Source: Pseudomonas tremae (lineage in GTDB: Bacteria > Pseudomonadota > Gammaproteobacteria > Pseudomonadales > Pseudomonadaceae). From it: a stretch of 64,000 nt of DNA. The notes beneath the pieces were generated by a model that was not told where the DNA came from, ran no database searches, and saw only the letters and a list, made by a program, of their open reading frames with translations. The stretch is from assembly GCF_001401155.1 (NCBI RefSeq), contig NZ_LJRO01000206.1, forward strand, positions 62,001 through 126,000, written 5' to 3'. Shown here piece by piece: positions 18,081-28,731 of the stretch; within the stretch, counting starts at the first letter, position 1, and each line of letters opens with the position of its first letter. Made by a program: the position numbers and the translations under genes.

Positions 18081-19673
18081 TCAAAGCTGACTGAACAGGT
18101 TCAACTTGGATAGCATGGTAAACACCTGCTGGGAAGCATCCAGCATGGTCTTCTGCAGCGTCAACCGGGTAGTTGCCTCGACGATGTCGGCGTTGACGTA
18201 AGAGCCCTGCTCCGTGGTGTTGTTGCCCTTGAGCAGATCGTTGGTCACGCCCTGAGCAATTGCCGCAAGCTGACGCGCACCGCCAGCGGAACGCGCCGTG
18301 GATGCCTGTTCGATACTGCTGCTCATGTTGCCCAGCGCGGTATTCAGCGACGCAGTCAGTTTCTGGGAAGCTACCAGATTGCCGTCGGTGGGCGTTGACA
18401 GCGCCTTGATGGCCGCTGTCAGTGTATTCAGTATGTTTTCGGTCTGGTGGGTACCGGACTCGACGACGAACTGATCGCCAGCCGCAGGCGTGCCGCTCAG
18501 GTTGAAGTTGACCCCGGAAGCATTGGCCGTCGACCCAGTCATAGTGCCGCTGGATACCGGCTTGCTGTTGCTGGTCAGTGGCGCTGCGTACAAATCGTAA
18601 GCGGTCGGGCTGGTGAACTTGAGAATCGCGCCTTCGGTCGGGAACGTATTGTTGAACGCGGTACGGTCGGCAGCCGTATTACCGACATTCGAGCTGCTGA
18701 CGGTAGCGGTCGATGTATTACCGGCACTGCGCGACGTGGAAACGCTGTCTGGCGTCGAAGCCAGTTGATAACTGCGGTTGGTCAGCGCGGCATCGGCTGT
18801 GGCTTGCGAAGCTCTGTCTGCAGCAGGCAGGTTGATGTTGAGGCTCAGTTCCACACCCCGGAAGGTAAACGACTGAGCATCGAACGAGCCATTGCTGAAC
18901 TTGCCTCCGGACGACGTATCCGTGGTCACATCGGTGCCAGTGGCATCGGTGATCTTGAATTGCGTGCCGCTCAGGAACGTCATCGTGTAGGGTTCGCCGC
19001 CCTGATAACTCGAGTTGTAGACCGAGGTAGACGTCACCAGGCCACCGCTGAGGCTGACCTTGCCATCATCGGTTGCCGGGGACATCAGTGTCGAGGACGT
19101 GCGAGTGGTGTTGACCGCCTGCTCGAACGCGTCGAAACCCGTCGTGTTGCTGGCCATTACCAGACCATCGCCCACCGCCAGATTGATGCTGGTCTGGTCG
19201 CCCTTGTAACTGTATGAACCGTCGGCGTTCTGGGAATACGGCGGCGTCGAGGCCTTCGACCCGGCAAATATGTACTTGCCGTTAGGGTCCTGGCTGTTCA
19301 TCAAGCCCAGAATCTGGCCCTGATACTGCTTGAGCGCCGCGGCTTTGGCGAGACGATCGGAGTCAGTGTAGGCGCCGTTGGCAGCCGATACGATTTCATC
19401 GCGGGCAGCCTGCATCGTGTCGATAATGCTGCTCAGCGTGGTTTCAGTGGTCACCACGTTGGTATTGATCGTGCCGATATTGCCTTCGTACTGGTTCAGC
19501 ATGGAGTTCTGCTGAGCCAGTTGCAGAACACGGGCTGCGCCGACCGGGTCGTCGCCTGCCGTATTAAGCTTGATGCCGCTGGAAACCTCTTCGCCGGTCT
19601 TGCTGAGGTTCGAATAGTTACGCTGATAATTAGCGTTCGTGGCTTCGTAAAACTGGGTAGTCGAGATACGCAT
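18081..19673 (-). CDS. flgL: FlgL, hook-filament junction protein (HAP3)
   Basis: FlgL joins the hook to the filament. The 530-residue protein starts MRISTTQFYEATNANYQRNY, with the flagellin-like N-terminal coil (SGIKLNTAGDDPVGAARVLQ), and ends with the matching C-terminal coil (TRLTLQKTMLDASQQVFTML). The central part is Thr/Ser-rich. It is longer than enterobacterial FlgL, as is usual in Pseudomonas. It follows flgK by 13 bp and ends the flgFGHIJKL unit. Confidence 0.96.
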   Translation of the reverse strand: MRISTTQFYEATNANYQRNYSNLSKTGEEVSSGIKLNTAGDDPVGAARVLQLAQQNSMLNQYEGNIGTINTNVVTTETTLSSIIDTMQAARDEIVSAANGAYTDSDRLAKAAALKQYQGQILGLMNSQDPNGKYIFAGSKASTPPYSQNADGSYSYKGDQTSINLAVGDGLVMASNTTGFDAFEQAVNTTRTSSTLMSPATDDGKVSLSGGLVTSTSVYNSSYQGGEPYTMTFLSGTQFKITDATGTDVTTDTSSGGKFSNGSFDAQSFTFRGVELSLNINLPAADRASQATADAALTNRSYQLASTPDSVSTSRSAGNTSTATVSSSNVGNTAADRTAFNNTFPTEGAILKFTSPTAYDLYAAPLTSNSKPVSSGTMTGSTANASGVNFNLSGTPAAGDQFVVESGTHQTENILNTLTAAIKALSTPTDGNLVASQKLTASLNTALGNMSSSIEQASTARSAGGARQLAAIAQGVTNDLLKGNNTTEQGSYVNADIVEATTRLTLQKTMLDASQQVFTMLSKLNLFSQL

Positions 19674-19686
19674 GGCTCACGATTCC

Positions 19687-21747
19687 TTAAAGGCTGTTAA
19701 TCAGCGTGCTGAAAATGGTTTGTGCCGCCTTGATGATCTGCGACGAGGCCGTGTAGTACTGCTGATACTTGATCAGGTTGGAGGCTTCTTCGTCGAGCGA
19801 TACACCCGAGACCGAATCACGTGATGCCTTGGCCTGACCGACAACGGCAGCAGTGGCCGTGACATCGTTCTTGCCTTGGCTCGCCAGAGTGCCCACCACC
19901 GAAACCAGGTTGGCGTACGAACCCGAAAGGCTGCTACCCACGCCACCGTTGCTCACGCCGACGGTCTTGGCCGTCTGCAGCCCTACTACAGCTAGCGCGT
20001 TGCGGTTGTCGGACGAACCCCCCCCCGTCATGCCGATGCTGAAGGTATCGTTGGCAACCGGCGATCCGGAAATCGTCATTTGCAATTCGAAGGCGGTCTT
20101 GCTGCTCGGTGTTGTCGTAGTGTCGGTGTAGCCGACGTTCAACTTCACCGTGTTGGCCTGACCCTGAATGATCGAACCGCCCACCGCGTTGCCATTCTGG
20201 TCAAGCACTGCGCCGCCACTGGCGTTAATCAGGCTATAAGTCTGCACGCCGGTACTGCTGACGGCACCCATCACCAGTTTCATGGGGGCGGAATCTTTGA
20301 GCGCATTGCGCAAGTCGGCAGTCTGCGTGCTGCTGTAGATATTTGATTTGGTGTTCAGCACCGGCTGGGTGAAACCACCCGTGCCGGAGTTACTGCTGCC
20401 CGCCGTCGCCGTCAGTGGCGCTGCGGCTGCAATGTCCTTGGCATCGGTCAGGACCACCGAGATGCCCGAGGCGCCAGTGCGTGTCGGTGTGAGCTTGAAA
20501 CTGTCACCCGCGGCCAGATTGTTGCCGTTGAGGCTGACGCTGAAACCGTCGAACTGCTTTGGCGGGTTGTCACTCAACGCACCGGCGCCCACGCTCTCGC
20601 CGTTGGGCAGGCGACGGATCGTGAAATTGGAAGCATCACTGAACGTTACTTCGTAATCATCGGCGGTCAGCTTGCTGGCATCACCGATGGTGACGTTCAG
20701 ATTGCCGGAACCACCGCTGTTGGTGGTTTTGCCGATGCTGCGCTGGGTGATGGCATCAGCGCTGTTGATGCTGGAATATAGGCTCGAACCAAAATTACCC
20801 TTGCTGTCGATACCCTGGTTCAGCTGGCTGTTGACCTGATCCGACAGCACCATCGCAGTACGGCCCAGTTCATTGGCCGCAGGCACCAGCACTTCGGAGC
20901 GATAACGCAGCAGCCCGCCGATCGAACCGCCGGTGAGGACTGAGGTGACGTCGGTCTGAGTCTGGCCGTAGGCGATCTGCACGTTGTATTGCAACGGATC
21001 GGACGGGCTCGGGGTGGCCGACATCTTGTAGGAGGTACCACCGCTGACCAGAGATTGCCCGGTGCCGGTATAGATGTCGTAGTTACCGTTGTTCTCGACC
21101 ACCTTCACACCCACCAGCTCGTTGAGTTGGCGAACCGCTTCGCTGCGCGAGTCGAGCAGTGTGTTTGGCGTGGCGTGGCCCGCCGACGCCTGAGTAATCT
21201 GCTTGTTCAGGCTCGCCAGCGTGGTGGTCAGCTCATTGACCTGCTTGGTGTAGGTATTGAGCTGGGAATTGACGTTGTCATTCTGCGTGGACAACTGCGA
21301 AGAGACCGAATTGAAGCGTGCGCTCAGCGCGCTGGCCTGGGTCAGGAACGAAGAACGTTCCGCCGACTGCGTGGCGCTGGTGGCAATACCCTGCATCTTG
21401 GTAAAGAAATCCGCCAGCTGGACGGAAATACCCGTCGCATTGTCGGACAGCAGCGTATCGGTCTTGCCTGCCTGACCGGAATAGGCGACTGCATCCGCGC
21501 TAAGGGCGGTGCTCGATTGCAACTGAGTGTCCAGGTAGCTGTTGTAGATGCGACGCACGTCGGACAACGTTGTGCCGGTGCCGAGATAGCCGACACCCTG
21601 ACCAAGGGCAATCTGTGCCGACGCCGTACTCAGCACTTGCTGACGCGAGTAACCAGCGGTGTCCACGTTGGCCGTGTTGTTACCGATGGTGTTGATCGCA
21701 GCACTACTGGCGTTGATACCTGAAAGCCCAATTGAAATCAGCGACAT
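19687..21747 (-). CDS. flgK: FlgK, hook-filament junction protein (HAP1)
   Basis: FlgK sits between the hook and FlgL. The 686-residue protein starts MSLISIGLSGINASSAAINT, with the rod/hook-type motif NTIGNNTANVDTAGYSRQQV, and ends with the family helix (SNLIKYQQYYTASSQIIKAA). The enlarged central region (about 230-620) is variable and is probably surface exposed. It follows flgJ by 10 bp. Confidence 0.96.
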   Translation of the reverse strand: MSLISIGLSGINASSAAINTIGNNTANVDTAGYSRQQVLSTASAQIALGQGVGYLGTGTTLSDVRRIYNSYLDTQLQSSTALSADAVAYSGQAGKTDTLLSDNATGISVQLADFFTKMQGIATSATQSAERSSFLTQASALSARFNSVSSQLSTQNDNVNSQLNTYTKQVNELTTTLASLNKQITQASAGHATPNTLLDSRSEAVRQLNELVGVKVVENNGNYDIYTGTGQSLVSGGTSYKMSATPSPSDPLQYNVQIAYGQTQTDVTSVLTGGSIGGLLRYRSEVLVPAANELGRTAMVLSDQVNSQLNQGIDSKGNFGSSLYSSINSADAITQRSIGKTTNSGGSGNLNVTIGDASKLTADDYEVTFSDASNFTIRRLPNGESVGAGALSDNPPKQFDGFSVSLNGNNLAAGDSFKLTPTRTGASGISVVLTDAKDIAAAAPLTATAGSSNSGTGGFTQPVLNTKSNIYSSTQTADLRNALKDSAPMKLVMGAVSSTGVQTYSLINASGGAVLDQNGNAVGGSIIQGQANTVKLNVGYTDTTTTPSSKTAFELQMTISGSPVANDTFSIGMTGGGSSDNRNALAVVGLQTAKTVGVSNGGVGSSLSGSYANLVSVVGTLASQGKNDVTATAAVVGQAKASRDSVSGVSLDEEASNLIKYQQYYTASSQIIKAAQTIFSTLINSL

Positions 21748-21757
21748 GATTAAAACC

Positions 21758-23005
21758 TTATAAAGTCGTGGAAGAGCCCGTTGCAGCGGCGTATGTCTGG
21801 TAACTCTTCATCTGCTTCGCAATCTGCGAAATCTTGCTGGCATAGTCCGGGTCGGTGGCGTAACCGGCCTTCTGCAATTCTTTTACAAACTGTTCCGGTT
21901 TATCGGCCGAGTTGACCACTTCTTTATATCGATTGTTGTTCTGCAGCAGGCTGACCAGATCATGGAAGCTGTCAGCGTACGAACCATAGGAGCGGAAATC
22001 TGCCGTTTCCTTGACCATTTTGCCGTCGCGGAACTCACTGGTGATAGCGCGCGCCTCGGCGCCCTTCCAGCTACCGGCGGCCTTGATGCCGAACAGGTTA
22101 TGACTGCTGCTGCCGTCCTGCTGACGCATGATCGACTTGCCCCAGCCGGTTTCCAGCGCGGCCTGAGCCACCAGCATGACCGGGTCTACACCGATACGCG
22201 CTGCGGCTTCCTTGGCCAGCGGCAGCATGGTCTCGACGAACTGATCGGCGTTGCTGAACGCGCGCTTGGCCGGGGCCAGCGGCGGCTGGGCCATCGTGCG
22301 CACGTATTCCGGCGCAGGCGCCAGGTTCGGGTCGAGTGTCCAGTCGCCGTTCTTGCCAGCGATCCCCGGAGCAGCGCGAGCCGGCACAGGACTGTTGGTC
22401 ACCACTGCGGTGGCCGACGGCACGATGCCTGCCAGCAGGCGGTCGGTGAGCTTGCTCGGCAAGGACAGGCGACGGGCATTGAGCATGGCCATGTCGTTGC
22501 GGCCTTCGCCGGACGCCGAAGCCGCTGCAGCTGCCTGGTCGGCCGCCGCCGAACGCGTGGCCCACAGCGGACGCTGGTAGACACTGGTCGCCAGACCGGT
22601 CTTGGCAGGCGCCGCGTCAGTGGCGGTCGCAGGCCTGGCCGCATCGGTTGGAGCCGCGTGCTGGATGCCCTTGTCTTTCGACAACTGGCGCATCAGGACG
22701 TCCTGCAGGCCGATACCGTTACCACGGGTAGACAGCGTGACTGCCAATTGCTGGTCATACATGTCCTGATACTGCCGCGTCGCCGCGGTGTTCATCGGGT
22801 TGTCCTTGGCCAGCACTTCGTTGGCCGAGCGCATGGCCTTGAGCATCTGGCTGACGAACAGCGATTCGAACTCGCGGGCCACCTTTTTCTGGTTTTCCAC
22901 GCTGTCCTTGTCGCCATGCTTCAAAGCCGCCAGACGGTTGACGTCGGTGTAGGCACCGGAGTCGACCGCTGATGAAATTCCGCCCTTTGGCATATCCATG
23001 CGCAA
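21758..23005 (-). CDS. flgJ: FlgJ, rod cap and peptidoglycan hydrolase
   Basis: FlgJ caps the growing rod and opens peptidoglycan for it. In this 415-residue protein the N-terminal rod-capping domain spans about 10-110 (FESLFVSQMLKAMRSANEVL). A long Ala/Pro-rich linker follows, then a C-terminal glucosaminidase domain from about residue 250, with the catalytic Glu in AQAALETGWGKSIM. No signal peptide is seen, as expected for export through the flagellar system. It lies 4 bp downstream of flgI. Confidence 0.96.
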   Translation of the reverse strand: MRMDMPKGGISSAVDSGAYTDVNRLAALKHGDKDSVENQKKVAREFESLFVSQMLKAMRSANEVLAKDNPMNTAATRQYQDMYDQQLAVTLSTRGNGIGLQDVLMRQLSKDKGIQHAAPTDAARPATATDAAPAKTGLATSVYQRPLWATRSAAADQAAAAASASGEGRNDMAMLNARRLSLPSKLTDRLLAGIVPSATAVVTNSPVPARAAPGIAGKNGDWTLDPNLAPAPEYVRTMAQPPLAPAKRAFSNADQFVETMLPLAKEAAARIGVDPVMLVAQAALETGWGKSIMRQQDGSSSHNLFGIKAAGSWKGAEARAITSEFRDGKMVKETADFRSYGSYADSFHDLVSLLQNNNRYKEVVNSADKPEQFVKELQKAGYATDPDYASKISQIAKQMKSYQTYAAATGSSTTL

Positions 23006-23009
23006 GTCC

Positions 23010-24119
23010 TCAGATAACGATCAGGTCGGCTTGCAGTGCGCCGGCCTGTTTCAGGGCTTCGAGAATGGCCATCAGGTCACCGGGCGCAGCACCCACCTGA
23101 TTGACCGCACGGACGATCTCATCCAGCGTGGTGCCTGGACCGAACTTGAACATCGGGTGCAGCTCCTGCTGGGCATTAACCCGCGAACGGGGCACTACCG
23201 CGGTCTGGCCACCGGACAGCGCGCCCGGCTGGCTGACGATCGGGTCTTCGGTAATGGTCACGGTCAGGCTGCCGTGCGTCACAGCGGCAGGCGAAACCTT
23301 GACGTTCTGGCCGATGACGATGGTGCCGGTCCGGGAATTGATGATGACCTTTGCAGCGGTCTGACCCGGATCGACTTCCAGGTTCTCCAGAATCGACAGG
23401 TAATCGACACGCTGACCCGGATCAAGCGGCGCGGTTACACGCACCGAGCCACCGTCCAGCGCCTGGGCGACGCCAGGGCCGAGCAAGTCGTTGATCTTGT
23501 CCACAACCCGCTTGGCCGTGGTGAAGTCGGAACGATTCAGGTTGAGGGTCAGGGTATTGCCCTGATTGAAGCCGCTCGGCACCGAGCGCTCTACCGACGC
23601 ACCACCTGGAATGCGCCCCGAAGACGGGACATTTACAGTGATTTTCGAACCGTCACGACCTTCCGCATCGAAACCACCCACGACCAGGTTGCCCTGAGCG
23701 ATGGCGTAGACGTTGCCGTCGACACCTTTCATAGGCGTCATCAACAACGCACCGCCACGCAGGCTCTTGGAGTTACCGATCGAGGACACGGTGATATCGA
23801 CCGTCTGACCCGGCTTGGCAAACGCCGGGAGGTCTGCATAAACAGCCACCGCCGCGACGTTTTTGAGCTGTACGGTGCCGGAACCGGCCGGCACCTTGAT
23901 GCCGAATTGCGACAGCATGTTGTTGAAGGTCTGCAGGGTGAACGGGGTCTGGGTGGTCTGGTCACCTGTACCATTGAGACCCACGACCAGACCGTAACCG
24001 ATCAACTGGTTGGCCCGTACGCCGGAGATGCTTGCGATGTCCTTCAGGCGCTCGGCCTGAACGCCGAACGCTGTGGACAACAACAAGGTCGCCGCTATCA
24101 GTTGCTTGAGCTTGATCAT
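23010..24119 (-). CDS. flgI: FlgI, flagellar P-ring protein
   Basis: FlgI builds the periplasmic P-ring. The start was set at the ATG at 24119 ([19 protein letters not shown]), because this gives a proper signal peptide cleaved near [12 protein letters not shown] longer open frame to 24314 adds 65 residues that run into flgH. The mature 349-residue protein has the typical sequence ([20 protein letters not shown]). FlgA, encoded at 35103, is its assembly chaperone. It follows flgH by 13 bp. Confidence 0.96.
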   Translation of the reverse strand: MIKLKQLIAATLLLSTAFGVQAERLKDIASISGVRANQLIGYGLVVGLNGTGDQTTQTPFTLQTFNNMLSQFGIKVPAGSGTVQLKNVAAVAVYADLPAFAKPGQTVDITVSSIGNSKSLRGGALLMTPMKGVDGNVYAIAQGNLVVGGFDAEGRDGSKITVNVPSSGRIPGGASVERSVPSGFNQGNTLTLNLNRSDFTTAKRVVDKINDLLGPGVAQALDGGSVRVTAPLDPGQRVDYLSILENLEVDPGQTAAKVIINSRTGTIVIGQNVKVSPAAVTHGSLTVTITEDPIVSQPGALSGGQTAVVPRSRVNAQQELHPMFKFGPGTTLDEIVRAVNQVGAAPGDLMAILEALKQAGALQADLIVI

Positions 24120-24132
24120 GTCTATCCCGCTA

Positions 24133-24930
<798 letters not shown>

Positions 24931-25719
24931 TTAAAGGTTCTGAGTCAGGTTTTGCAGCATCTGGTCAGCGGTGGAGATCACTTTGGAGTTCATCTCGTAA
25001 GCGCGTTGGGTGGTGATCATGTTGACCAGCTCCTCTACCGTGCTGACGTTCGAGTTTTCCAGGGTGTTCTGCAGGGTCGGGCCCAGGCCGTTGAGGCCCG
25101 GCGTGCCGATCTGCGGCGCGCCGCTCGAACCGGTTTCAAGGTACAGGTTGCCACCGATGGCCTGCAGGCCGGCCGGGTTGATGAAGTCGGCAGTCTGAAT
25201 GTTGCCGATGATCTGCGGCGTTGCGGTTGCACCCGCCAGCGTGACCGAAACCGTACCGTCCTGGCCGACCGTGAAGGTCTGTGCAGCCTGTGGTACGACG
25301 ATCGCAGGCTCGAGGGCATAACCGTTGGCGGTCACGATCTGGCCGTTGGCGTCAAGGTGGAAGGTACCGTCGCGGCTATAGGCCACGGTGCCATCCGGCT
25401 GAGTCACTTGAAAGAAGCCGCGACCGTTGACCGCCAGGTCCAGCGGGTTGTTGGTGGTCTGCAGGCTGCCTGCCGTGAAGTTCTTTTGCGTGCCGACAAT
25501 GCGCACACCGGTACCCAGTTGCAGGCCGGACGGCAGTTCGCTGTCCTGAGTGGACTGAGCGCCTGGCTGACGCTTGATCTGGTACAGCAGGTCCTGGAAC
25601 TCGGCGCGATCACTTTTGAAACCTGTGGTCGAAACGTTCGCCAGGTTGTTGGAGATCGTGGTCAGGTTGGTGTCCTGAGCGGCCAGGCCGGTTTTGGCGA
25701 CGTATAGTGCAGGAAGCAT
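24931..25719 (-). CDS. flgG: FlgG, distal rod protein
   Basis: FlgG makes the distal rod that crosses the outer membrane. The start was taken at the ATG at 25719 (MLPALYVAKTGLAAQDTNLT), 6 nt after AGGAGA; a start at 25734 adds five unrelated residues. The 262-residue protein carries the rod signature TTISNNLANVSTTGFKSDRA at its N-terminus and the C-terminal helix (ELVNMITTQRAYEMNSKVIS). Its length matches the family. Confidence 0.96.
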   Translation of the reverse strand: MLPALYVAKTGLAAQDTNLTTISNNLANVSTTGFKSDRAEFQDLLYQIKRQPGAQSTQDSELPSGLQLGTGVRIVGTQKNFTAGSLQTTNNPLDLAVNGRGFFQVTQPDGTVAYSRDGTFHLDANGQIVTANGYALEPAIVVPQAAQTFTVGQDGTVSVTLAGATATPQIIGNIQTADFINPAGLQAIGGNLYLETGSSGAPQIGTPGLNGLGPTLQNTLENSNVSTVEELVNMITTQRAYEMNSKVISTADQMLQNLTQNL

Positions 25720-25765
25720 GTGTGTTCTCCTCAAGCGCCGGTTTGTCGGCGCAAGCTGTCATTGA

Positions 25766-26506
25766 TTAGCCAAGTTGCAAGACGCGCGCCATAGACTGAT
25801 CGTCTTCTTCAGCGGTCTTCATCATCTTGACGTGCAATTCGAATTGACGGGACAAGGCCAGTACCGAGGTCATTTCCTCGACCGCATTGACGTTGCTCGC
25901 CTGCAGAAAACCGGACTCGACCTGAACCGTGGCATCTGCATCGGCAGGCCGACCGGTCTTGGTGTGAATCAGGCCGTCAGGGCCTTTTTCCATGGTCTTG
26001 AGGTCGGGCTTCACCAGCTTGATGCGGTCAACCTGGGCCATCACCTGCGGGCTCTCGCCCAGCGAACGGATGCTGATGGTGCCGTCGGAGCCGATCTCGA
26101 TCTGCTGCTGAGGCGGCACGGCGATCGGACCACCATTGCCCATTACCGGCAAACCGCTGCCGTCGCGCAACACGCCCAGCGCATCGATGTTCATGCCGGA
26201 ACTGCGGGTGTACGCTTCACCACCGTCGGGCGTCTGTACTGCGATCCAGCCATCACCCTTGACGGCGATGTCCAGTTCACGACCGGTCTGCACCATAGCG
26301 CCAGCGGAGAAATCAGTGCCAGGGCGTTCGCTCATGGCATAGGCACGGGAAGGCATGACCTCGCCAAACACCGGCATCGAGCGGGCCTGTTCAAGGTCAC
26401 GCATGAAACCGTTGGTCGAGACGTTTGCCAGGTTGTTGGCGTGAGCCTTCTGCGCAATCGCGTTTTCAGATGCACCGCTCATGGCGACGTAAAGCAACTT
26501 GTCCAC
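25766..26506 (-). CDS. flgF: FlgF, proximal rod protein
   Basis: FlgF is a proximal rod component. The 246-residue protein starts MDKLLYVAMSGASENAIAQ, carries the rod motif HANNLANVSTNGFMRD, and ends with the family helix (EMTSVLALSRQFELHVKMMK). It is the first gene of flgFGHIJKL. A sigma54-like promoter lies 55 bp upstream, and a 284-bp non-coding stretch separates it from the small plus-strand gene at 26791. Confidence 0.95.
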   Translation of the reverse strand: MDKLLYVAMSGASENAIAQKAHANNLANVSTNGFMRDLEQARSMPVFGEVMPSRAYAMSERPGTDFSAGAMVQTGRELDIAVKGDGWIAVQTPDGGEAYTRSSGMNIDALGVLRDGSGLPVMGNGGPIAVPPQQQIEIGSDGTISIRSLGESPQVMAQVDRIKLVKPDLKTMEKGPDGLIHTKTGRPADADATVQVESGFLQASNVNAVEEMTSVLALSRQFELHVKMMKTAEEDDQSMARVLQLG

Positions 26507-26560
26507 AGTCTTCCTCCTCCGACAGACGCTTGCCGCCTGTAGCTGTTCTGAAAGGGTTAA

Positions 26561-26576
26561 AGCAATTTTGGGACCA
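26561..26576 (-). promoter_or_regulatory. Sigma54-like promoter of flgF operon
   Basis: On the minus strand TGGTCCCAAAATTGCT keeps the invariant GG and GC elements at the right spacing and a perfect TTGCT, but departs from TGGCAC at two positions. Transcription would start near 26550, 44 bp before flgF. P. aeruginosa drives flgF-L from an RpoN/FleR promoter. Confidence 0.65.
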
Positions 26577-26790
26577 ACTTGTCAGGGTCGATACAAATGC
26601 TTGATTAGTCAGCAAAAACGGGCACCCTAGATACAGGTCGAGGCAAAGCGCCAGCCAATAGCGGCGGCGGACTGCCGCCCCTCCTTCGCCGAAGCCGATA
26701 CAACGCCAAAAAAACTTCGCACACACGCATCGACGACCCGGACGACAGTGATAATCTGGCAGTCATTACAGACCTCATCGGTAAATCGCC

Positions 26791-26982
26791 ATGTCTTTTC
26801 GTGGGTGCTTCGTCGGCACTGCAGCTGCCAGCCTGATGGCCCTGGCGCTGCTCGCCCAGGCCGCCCCCGCGCATTACTACAAATGGCAGGGCGACAGCCG
26901 CATCGTCTGTGCCCAGAGCAGCCCCGGGCCAGGCTGGAAACGACTGAAAGGCCACTTCATCAAGGCCGACTGTTCGATCTGA
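26791..26982 (+). CDS. Small secreted protein of unknown function
   Basis: This 63-residue open frame has a clear Sec signal peptide: a basic N-terminus, the hydrophobic core AAASLMALALLAQA and a predicted cleavage after AQA. It leaves a mature peptide of about 37 residues that is rich in basic and aromatic residues and has two cysteines (IVCAQSS and KADCSI) that could form a disulphide. It lies on the plus strand between two minus-strand flagellar genes, and its stop codon directly abuts the stop of the second flgE-like gene with no gap. No convincing ribosome site was found. I do not recognise the family. Confidence 0.6.
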   Translation: MSFRGCFVGTAAASLMALALLAQAAPAHYYKWQGDSRIVCAQSSPGPGWKRLKGHFIKADCSI

Positions 26983-28731
26983 TCAAGTCGATTGAATCAG
27001 CGTCTGCATCAGCGTGACCTCTGTGGATATCGCCTTCGAGTTGGCCTGATAGGCCGTCTGCGCCTGAATCAGGGCGATCAGCTCATCCGCCAGCACGACG
27101 TTCGACCCCTCCAGCCCGCCACTGATGATGCTGCCCAGCGTGCCGATGCCCGGCACGTCGTAGTCGGCCACTCCGGAATCTGCAGTTGCCGCCCAGCGTG
27201 TGTCGCTGCGCGGCTGCAAACCGTGAGGGTTGGCGAAACTGGCGAGCATCACCTGGCCTATATCCTTGTTCATGCCGTTGGTGAAACCCGCGCGCAAGAT
27301 GCCGTCGCGCCCGACGTCCAGGCTCTTGAGTTCCCCTGCCGAATGACCGTCGACGTAGGCAGACGAGCGCGAGCTGGCGGCGTTGTGCTGAAGCAGATTG
27401 GTAAAGTCGATGGTCATGCCGTTGGCGCTGCCAGCCGCCCCGTTGGGGGCCCAATGCTCGCGCTCGGTACCGGGGCTCGCCACCATCGCCGGCGACCAGC
27501 CCTTAAGCTGCAGCAGGTTGCCTTTGCTGCTGTCCAGACCAGTGCTGCCGGTCAGCGACACGACCGAACCATGGGTATCGAACACGATGTTGGCCGTAAG
27601 CGGCGCTTTTGATTCGGGTTGTTGCGGGTTTCGATCATCAATCAGTACGTGCATCCGCCAGCTGTTGGTGCCGTCTTTCACGAAGTATTGTTTCAGCTCG
27701 TGCATGTTGCCCTGACTGTCAAAAATCTGATTGCCGAACATCCTGCTGTAAGTGTTCAGATCAGAGGCATCGAAGTCCGGAACCGAACGACTCATGACCG
27801 AATCGGTGGGGTCGAGAACGCTTACTCCAGCCTCTTCCAGCGGCAACGAAACAGTGCCGCCATTGAGAGAACCGCTTGCCATCCACACGCCATTGACTTG
27901 CCTGGCAGGCACCCAGTCCTGCAACGCAAACTCAGTGTCCGAGATTTTACGAATGTGCTGGTTATTATCGCTGTACGACAGAGAGCCATCGGGTTTGAGC
28001 TCAACGCGTACTTGCAGCGGCGTCACACTGTCAGGGTCCAGCGGGTTGCGCCCATCCACCAACACATGCATCGTCCACTGGTTATCTTCGGTCTTGACGA
28101 AGTACTGCTTGAGCTCGTGATCAGCCGCCTGCACAGGAACAATCCCCACGTCCTGAATGGTACGGCCGGCAACCCGAGTGTAGGTCGCCGGGTTGGCAGG
28201 ATCAAAAACCGGCAAGCGGGAGAGCGAGGGCAGCGACGAATCCAGATTGATATTTTCGGACACTCTGGTCGTGGCCCTGGCTGCGACGTTGGACGTGTCG
28301 ATCTGCAAGTCCGTGCGAATGCCACTGATTATTTCGCCCTTGTCATTCGCCGCATAGCCTTGCAAGCGGCCGCCATCGCTGTCGACCACAAAATTGGCGG
28401 CATCCTTGAGGAAAGCGCCGGCTCGCGTATAGGCCAGAGAGCCCTGATCACTCACCACAAAGAAGCCGTTACCCTGAATGCGCATGTCCAGCGCATTGCC
28501 GGAACTGATCACCGTTTCACCCTGATTGAAGTTCTGCTGCACCGCAGCCAGTCGCACACCATCGCCCACGGCATTGTTTCCATTGCCGAGCTGCGCGGAC
28601 GAATACAAGGCCGAGAATTGCGCACGAGAGGATTTGAAACCGAGGGTGCCTACGTTGGCGATATTGTTGCCTGCTACCTCCAGTCTCTTGTTGGCAGCGT
28701 GAATACCACTGATCGCTGTATTGAATGACAT
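26983..28731 (-). CDS. Second FlgE-like hook protein with duplicated D2-type domain
   Basis: This 582-residue hook-family protein starts MSFNTAISGIHAANKRLEVA. It keeps the hook motif (GNNIANVGTLGFKSSRAQF), the FlgE core (LDMRIQGNGFFVVSDQGSLA) and the C-terminal helix (LIALIQAQTAYQANSKAIS). Two tandem repeats lie inside, at about 174-256 and 318-396. Both contain HELKQYFVK followed by W-x-MHVL and DxRNP, the pattern found once in FlgE at 28927. The second hook protein is therefore about 140 residues longer because its outer (D2) domain is doubled. It has an AAGGGAGT ribosome site. A terminator separates it from flgE, so it needs its own promoter, which I could not identify. Whether it replaces FlgE or decorates the hook is unknown. 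Confidence 0.9.
   Translation of the reverse strand: MSFNTAISGIHAANKRLEVAGNNIANVGTLGFKSSRAQFSALYSSAQLGNGNNAVGDGVRLAAVQQNFNQGETVISSGNALDMRIQGNGFFVVSDQGSLAYTRAGAFLKDAANFVVDSDGGRLQGYAANDKGEIISGIRTDLQIDTSNVAARATTRVSENINLDSSLPSLSRLPVFDPANPATYTRVAGRTIQDVGIVPVQAADHELKQYFVKTEDNQWTMHVLVDGRNPLDPDSVTPLQVRVELKPDGSLSYSDNNQHIRKISDTEFALQDWVPARQVNGVWMASGSLNGGTVSLPLEEAGVSVLDPTDSVMSRSVPDFDASDLNTYSRMFGNQIFDSQGNMHELKQYFVKDGTNSWRMHVLIDDRNPQQPESKAPLTANIVFDTHGSVVSLTGSTGLDSSKGNLLQLKGWSPAMVASPGTEREHWAPNGAAGSANGMTIDFTNLLQHNAASSRSSAYVDGHSAGELKSLDVGRDGILRAGFTNGMNKDIGQVMLASFANPHGLQPRSDTRWAATADSGVADYDVPGIGTLGSIISGGLEGSNVVLADELIALIQAQTAYQANSKAISTEVTLMQTLIQST

Noticed and set aside
27619..28728. 369-residue plus-strand open frame opposite the second flgE-like gene
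   Set aside because: It is antisense to a well-formed hook protein and has no domain or ribosome site.
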